NCBI GenBank assembly: GCA_024232355.1 | Contig: JAAEPW010000499.1 | Span: forward strand, 1 to 64,000 | Length of the DNA stretch: 64,000 bases | From: Chloroflexota bacterium | Lineage (GTDB): Bacteria; Chloroflexota; Anaerolineae; B4-G1 | Reading direction: 5' to 3' | Shown: positions 60,921 to 64,000 of the stretch, piece by piece | Layout: every line of letters starts with the position of its first letter | How positions within the stretch are numbered: the first letter of the stretch is position 1 | Notes under the pieces: generated by a model | The model's database searches: none | What the model saw: the letters and a program-made list of their open reading frames with translations, nothing else | What the model was told of the DNA's origin: nothing | Made by a program: the position numbers and the translations under genes

Positions 60921-62645
60921 CTATATTCGCGCGACAATCACCTCGATCCCCAACTGGGTCAATTCCAGCCGGGTGCTGGCGGGCAGCGCCTCGTCGGTGA
61001 TGAGTTTGTGAATCGCCGTGGTGGGGGCGACCTGGGCCACCGATTCTTGACCAAACAACGTGTGGTCCGTCAAGAGGATCACCTCGCGGGCTGCCCGAAT
61101 CATCGCCTGTTTGGTGACCACTTCGGCCACGTCGGTGTGAGACAAGCCAAAATCGAGGGTGACGCCTGTCACGATCAAAAAGAGTTTGTCGGCCCGCAGC
61201 TCACGCAGCGCGGCCTCAGCCGTCGGCCCGACCAAACAGCCTGTGGAATGGCGCAGCACGCCGCCAGTCGACATCAACGTGATGTCTGGATTGCCCCTCA
61301 AAACATTCAGCACGGGAATCGAATTCGTGATCACGGTAAAATCCGATTTCTTGCGCAGTTTCTCTGCCAGATAAACAGCCACCCGCCCGGAATCAATCAA
61401 AACTACGTCCCCCGGTTGGATTTGCTCAGCCGCCATTTGAGCGATTTCCTGCCGCCGAAGGTCCATCTCGCCTTTCAGGCTGCGGTCGGCGTCGACCACC
61501 TCTAACTCGCTTTTGAAAGACGCCGCGTGCGCCTGCATGGACGAGGTCAAATTCTCATACCACTCGTGCTCTCTAAAGGGAATGATCAAACCAATGCGTT
61601 TGGAAAAATCGAGTTTTTTACCCTGCATCGTCTCGTAAATATCGAGCGGGATCGACAGTTCACGCTTGACGGCGTCCCACTGGATCTGCCAACCGGCATC
61701 ATCGCGCGCGTAAAATGTAGATAGCGTTTCAGAAGTGAGCACCACGTGGGGCGTGAGCAACTGCCGGGCCAGAGGAACGTGGCCACAAGCCGCGGTCGCC
61801 GCCTCGACACAGACCCGCCCGACGATTTCGGGGAACATGGCCAGGCCGACCTTGCAATACTCTCCACTGGTCAATGCATCCTTGAGCGTATCACCCTCCA
61901 AACCAAAGGCCACCACCAGTATCGAATCGGGGTCCAATCCCAGGTCGTGGCACGCCTGGATGGCCCCCCAGGCCGTCGTATCGTTGATGGCAAAGATCAC
62001 GTTGATGTTAGGATGGACGGTCAGGGCATCGGTGGTCAGATCATAGGCGGTCTGGTACTGAGACTGGGCATTGATCGAGAGGACAATCTGTGCCTGGGGC
62101 AATATCTCTCCGAGTCCGGCTGTAAAACCCTGGCTGCGAGCCTGGGTGTTGGACAAGCGATAGGATAGGTCCAGAGCGAAAACCTGTCCATTCCACTGTT
62201 GGTGCGCGTAATGCCCCACCCACCGCCCCAGGGCAGCCCCGGCCTGGTAGTTGTCCACAGAAACAACCGTCTCCTCCCGGCCAATCGAAAGCGACTCGGC
62301 GATGATGGGTATCTTGCGTTTCTCTACCCGGTCGAGCAATATGCTGTCGTACGTGGGGTCTACCGACGAGGTGATGAGGACATCTACTTTGTCAACAATC
62401 GAACCTTCCGTCTGGATCAAAGGCGTGGGCCAATCCTCATCAGAAGAAGCAGAGGGAGCACCAGACCGCAAAGACGTAGCGCCCCCGTACGTGCGCTGTA
62501 TGCGTTGTTCTTCGTCGAGCCGCTGCAAATCTCGACGTATCGTCATCTCTGAAACGTCACACAGCTTGCTCAAATCCTTGACCGAGATGAACCTATGCTC
62601 ATCGATGAAGGTGACGATCTGGTCCAGACGTTCGCTAGCAGTCAT
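60921..62645 (-). CDS. Hybrid regulator: DeoR HTH, permuted periplasmic-binding-like domain, DeoR sensor
   Basis: 574 residues. Residues 1-57 form a DeoR helix-turn-helix (RFISVKDLSKLCDVSEMTIR). Residues 85-330 look like the later part of a sugar periplasmic-binding/LacI-type fold (VDVLITSSVDPTYDSILLDR, VIFAINDTTAWGAIQACHDL, PDSILVVAFG). Residues 350-400 carry what resembles the missing first strand of such folds (RIGLIIPFREHEWYENLTSS, ELEVVDADRSL). Residues 405-574 form the DeoRC sugar-phosphate sensor (QPGDVVLIDSGRVAVYLAEK, TGCLVGPTAEAALRELRADK). Normal DeoR proteins have about 255 residues. It lies beside an ROK sugar kinase, so it probably senses a sugar and its phosphate. Confidence 0.85.
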   Translation of the reverse strand: MTASERLDQIVTFIDEHRFISVKDLSKLCDVSEMTIRRDLQRLDEEQRIQRTYGGATSLRSGAPSASSDEDWPTPLIQTEGSIVDKVDVLITSSVDPTYDSILLDRVEKRKIPIIAESLSIGREETVVSVDNYQAGAALGRWVGHYAHQQWNGQVFALDLSYRLSNTQARSQGFTAGLGEILPQAQIVLSINAQSQYQTAYDLTTDALTVHPNINVIFAINDTTAWGAIQACHDLGLDPDSILVVAFGLEGDTLKDALTSGEYCKVGLAMFPEIVGRVCVEAATAACGHVPLARQLLTPHVVLTSETLSTFYARDDAGWQIQWDAVKRELSIPLDIYETMQGKKLDFSKRIGLIIPFREHEWYENLTSSMQAHAASFKSELEVVDADRSLKGEMDLRRQEIAQMAAEQIQPGDVVLIDSGRVAVYLAEKLRKKSDFTVITNSIPVLNVLRGNPDITLMSTGGVLRHSTGCLVGPTAEAALRELRADKLFLIVTGVTLDFGLSHTDVAEVVTKQAMIRAAREVILLTDHTLFGQESVAQVAPTTAIHKLITDEALPASTRLELTQLGIEVIVARI

Positions 62646-62672
62646 AATGGATGATATCCTTGTTTATTTTTA

Positions 62673-62735
62673 GCCACGAATTGCACGAATTTTCACTAAT
62701 TTTGCCACTTGAGCATACTACGTATCATTCGTGGC
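62673..62735. repeat. Dispersed hairpin repeat, copy between regulator and ROK genes
   Basis: GCCACGAATTGCACGAATT (62673-62691) heads the element, which ends with ATTCGTGGC (62727-62735), so the ends pair over nine bases. The head is identical to that of the element at 16441-16481 on the opposite strand. It fills most of the 140-base gap before the ROK gene. Confidence 0.65.
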
Positions 62736-62785
62736 AAAAGCAAGTGCACAGTGGCGAGTTTGATACGAGAAGTATACCACACAAG

Positions 62786-63787
62786 TCAGCTCTGCAAAAA
62801 AGTATTCAGTGATTGATCGACCCGCGTCAGTGCCACGGCCGCCGTGCCCAATATTCCCACTTGATCACCCAACTCGGCCCGCACGACGCGCACCGTCTGC
62901 GCTGGTCTGGGGAAGGCGTGCCGGACGATGGCATTTCGCACCAGGTCAAAAAGCTCCTCCCCAATATGAGTCAACCCACCTCCGATAACGATCAGTTGCG
63001 GGTTAAACAGATTCACCAAGTTGGCCACGCCGATTCCCAAATAGTTCATCGCTTTGGCCAATATTTCTCGTGCCTCTGTGTCCCCTTGGGCAGCAGCCCG
63101 GGCAACCAGTTCTGCCGTGATGCGATCTGTATCGTTCTCTACCAGATCAATGATATGAGTGGGCACGCCACGAGCCACGCGCTCGCGCGCCCGGTGCGCG
63201 ATAGCCGTGCCAGAGGCCAGCGATTCCAGGCACCCCCGATTGCCGCAACCGCAAAGCGGTCCGTCAGGTGCAACGGTCGTGTGGCCGATCTCACCCGCCA
63301 TCCCATCGGCGCCATAGTACAGTTTTCCATCGAGGATCAAGCCGCTCCCCACGCCGGTGCTGGCTGTAACATAGATCATGTGCTTGGTACCGCGCCCGGC
63401 TCCAAAGTGAAATTCCCCCAACGCGGCGGCATTGGTATCCTTTTCCAAAAAGGCCGTAATTCCGAGACCATCCTCGACAAGCTGCCTCAGAGGCACACCT
63501 TTCCACCCAGGCAGATTGGGCGGAGACATGGTCGTGCCGGTCTCGATCTCCAGGGGGCCTGGCGCTGCGATTCCCACCGCCGCGACTTGAGACCGCGTCA
63601 CCCCCGATTGCGCCATCACCTTGCGGGCAGCGTCCAACATGCGGGCAACGACGGCCTGCTGCCCCTCTGCCGCCTCGGTTCTGCGGTAATCGCGGGCTAC
63701 GATCCCCCCAGAACAATTTACTAGGGCGGTGCTGATCTTGGTACCACCCAAATCAATGCCAATGACGAGCTGCTCAGAAATCACCAT
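62786..63787 (-). CDS. ROK-family sugar kinase (glucokinase-like)
   Basis: 333 residues. The ATP motif GIDLGGTKISTALVN, catalytic aspartate in FLEKDTNAAALGEFHFGAGR, substrate-site GEIGHTTV and the zinc signature CGCGNRGCLESLASG (C-x-CG-x2-GC-x-E) are those of ROK kinases with glucokinase or N-acylhexosamine kinase activity. No HTH is present, so it is an enzyme rather than a ROK repressor. It would phosphorylate the sugar sensed by the adjacent regulator. It is the first gene of the leftward transcript from 63848-63877. Confidence 0.92.
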   Translation of the reverse strand: MVISEQLVIGIDLGGTKISTALVNCSGGIVARDYRRTEAAEGQQAVVARMLDAARKVMAQSGVTRSQVAAVGIAAPGPLEIETGTTMSPPNLPGWKGVPLRQLVEDGLGITAFLEKDTNAAALGEFHFGAGRGTKHMIYVTASTGVGSGLILDGKLYYGADGMAGEIGHTTVAPDGPLCGCGNRGCLESLASGTAIAHRARERVARGVPTHIIDLVENDTDRITAELVARAAAQGDTEAREILAKAMNYLGIGVANLVNLFNPQLIVIGGGLTHIGEELFDLVRNAIVRHAFPRPAQTVRVVRAELGDQVGILGTAAVALTRVDQSLNTFLQS

Positions 63788-63847
63788 TTTCTCCTGTCTT
63801 TTGATAGTTATCTAGTCGTGCAAACGTCAAGCCAAACGACAAACGTT

Positions 63848-63877
63848 ATTATACCATGAGTAAATGTTAAAAGTCAA
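63848..63877 (-). promoter_or_regulatory. Promoter of the ROK kinase gene
   Basis: On the minus strand: TTGACT (63872-63877), 18-base spacer, TATAAT (63848-63853). AATGTTAAAA occurs twice, 63863-63872 and 63884-63893, 21 bases apart (two helical turns), one in the spacer/-35 region, a candidate site for a regulator. Confidence 0.72.
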
Positions 63878-63918
63878 CAACATAATGTTAAAAATTGTTC
63901 GATTTCGCACACAAATGC

Positions 63919-63947
63919 TTGACAACGAACACTCAATGTGCTAAAAT
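63919..63947 (+). promoter_or_regulatory. Rightward promoter of a gene beyond the window
   Basis: TTGACA (63919-63924), 17-base spacer, TAAAAT (63942-63947). It diverges from the ROK promoter. The first gene would lie beyond position 64000. Confidence 0.8.
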
Positions 63948-63963
63948 AAACACATTGAGTGTT
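63928..63963 (+). promoter_or_regulatory. 13-base inverted-repeat operator over the rightward promoter
   Basis: Perfect arms AACACTCAATGTG (63928-63940) and CACATTGAGTGTT (63951-63963) with a 10-base AT-rich centre. It covers the spacer, -10 and start of transcription, the classic place for a repressor site. The DeoR-type hybrid regulator two genes to the left is the natural candidate to bind it. Confidence 0.82.
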
Positions 63964-64000
63964 TAGGTCAACCATCTAACAAAGTATATGCTCATATTCC

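Overview
The window reads as a chromosomal stretch of a Chloroflexota bacterium, most likely of the Anaerolineae type. This is an inference from the mix seen: one long mraZ-to-ftsZ cluster, an AOR-type aldehyde:ferredoxin oxidoreductase beside an iron alcohol dehydrogenase, a Ycf46-like AAA ATPase, many small Ig-like or membrane proteins with no clear family, a DeoR/binding-protein hybrid regulator and a Gram-positive type LexA box. No rRNA, tRNA, CRISPR array, prophage or complete transposon was found. TGA is an ordinary stop codon here.

Layout. 0-7 kb: a decayed MerR/TipAS regulator, a radical SAM DNA-repair-type gene, a pair of ribbon-helix-helix proteins, and a five-gene minus-strand operon (HEAT protein, AhpD-like, alpha/beta hydrolase, VOC protein, AlkD-like protein). 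The radical SAM gene and the five-gene operon each start from a near-consensus promoter (TTGACA, 17 bp, TATAAT) with a perfect GAAC-N4-GTTC LexA box in the spacer, so both look SOS-controlled. 6.6-13.6 kb (plus strand): site-2 protease, HD hydrolase, TyrA-like dehydrogenase, glycosyltransferase, ABC-2 permease and priA. 13.6-14.3 kb: an ArsR-type metal sensor and a His/Cys-rich small protein, each preceded by the same TATTAG-N6-CTAAT operator. 14.4-14.8 kb: an SCP2-like protein.

15.2-32.8 kb (minus strand): the division and cell-wall cluster mraZ-rsmH-ftsL-ftsI-murF-mraY-(87 aa)-murD-ftsW-murG-(CvpA-like)-murC-murB-ddl-ftsQ-ftsA-ftsZ. It lacks murE. Four TGGGN boxes at an exact 10-bp period lie between the -10 element and mraZ and match the known MraZ binding repeats.

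33-47 kb (minus strand): an Ig-like membrane protein, a multi-span protein and the Ycf46-like AAA ATPase; an SCP2-adh-aor operon; a methyltransferase; two small membrane proteins; then mfd, pth and an Ig-like anchored secreted protein. 47.4-49 kb (plus strand): a GIY-YIG/zinc-ribbon/Nudix fusion and a DUF624 membrane protein.

49-57 kb (minus strand): two tandem duplicated pairs of small membrane proteins (one copy frameshifted), an SPFH protein, and a two-component operon running kinase, FAIM1-like membrane protein, glycine-zipper peptide, stomatin-like protein, NarL-type regulator. 57-64 kb (minus strand): a Ser/Thr kinase-ATPase-TPR regulator split by an in-frame TGA, a hybrid DeoR/periplasmic-binding regulator, and an ROK sugar kinase. 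At the right edge a strong rightward promoter carries a 13-bp inverted repeat, probably the operator of a sugar-uptake operon that lies outside the window.
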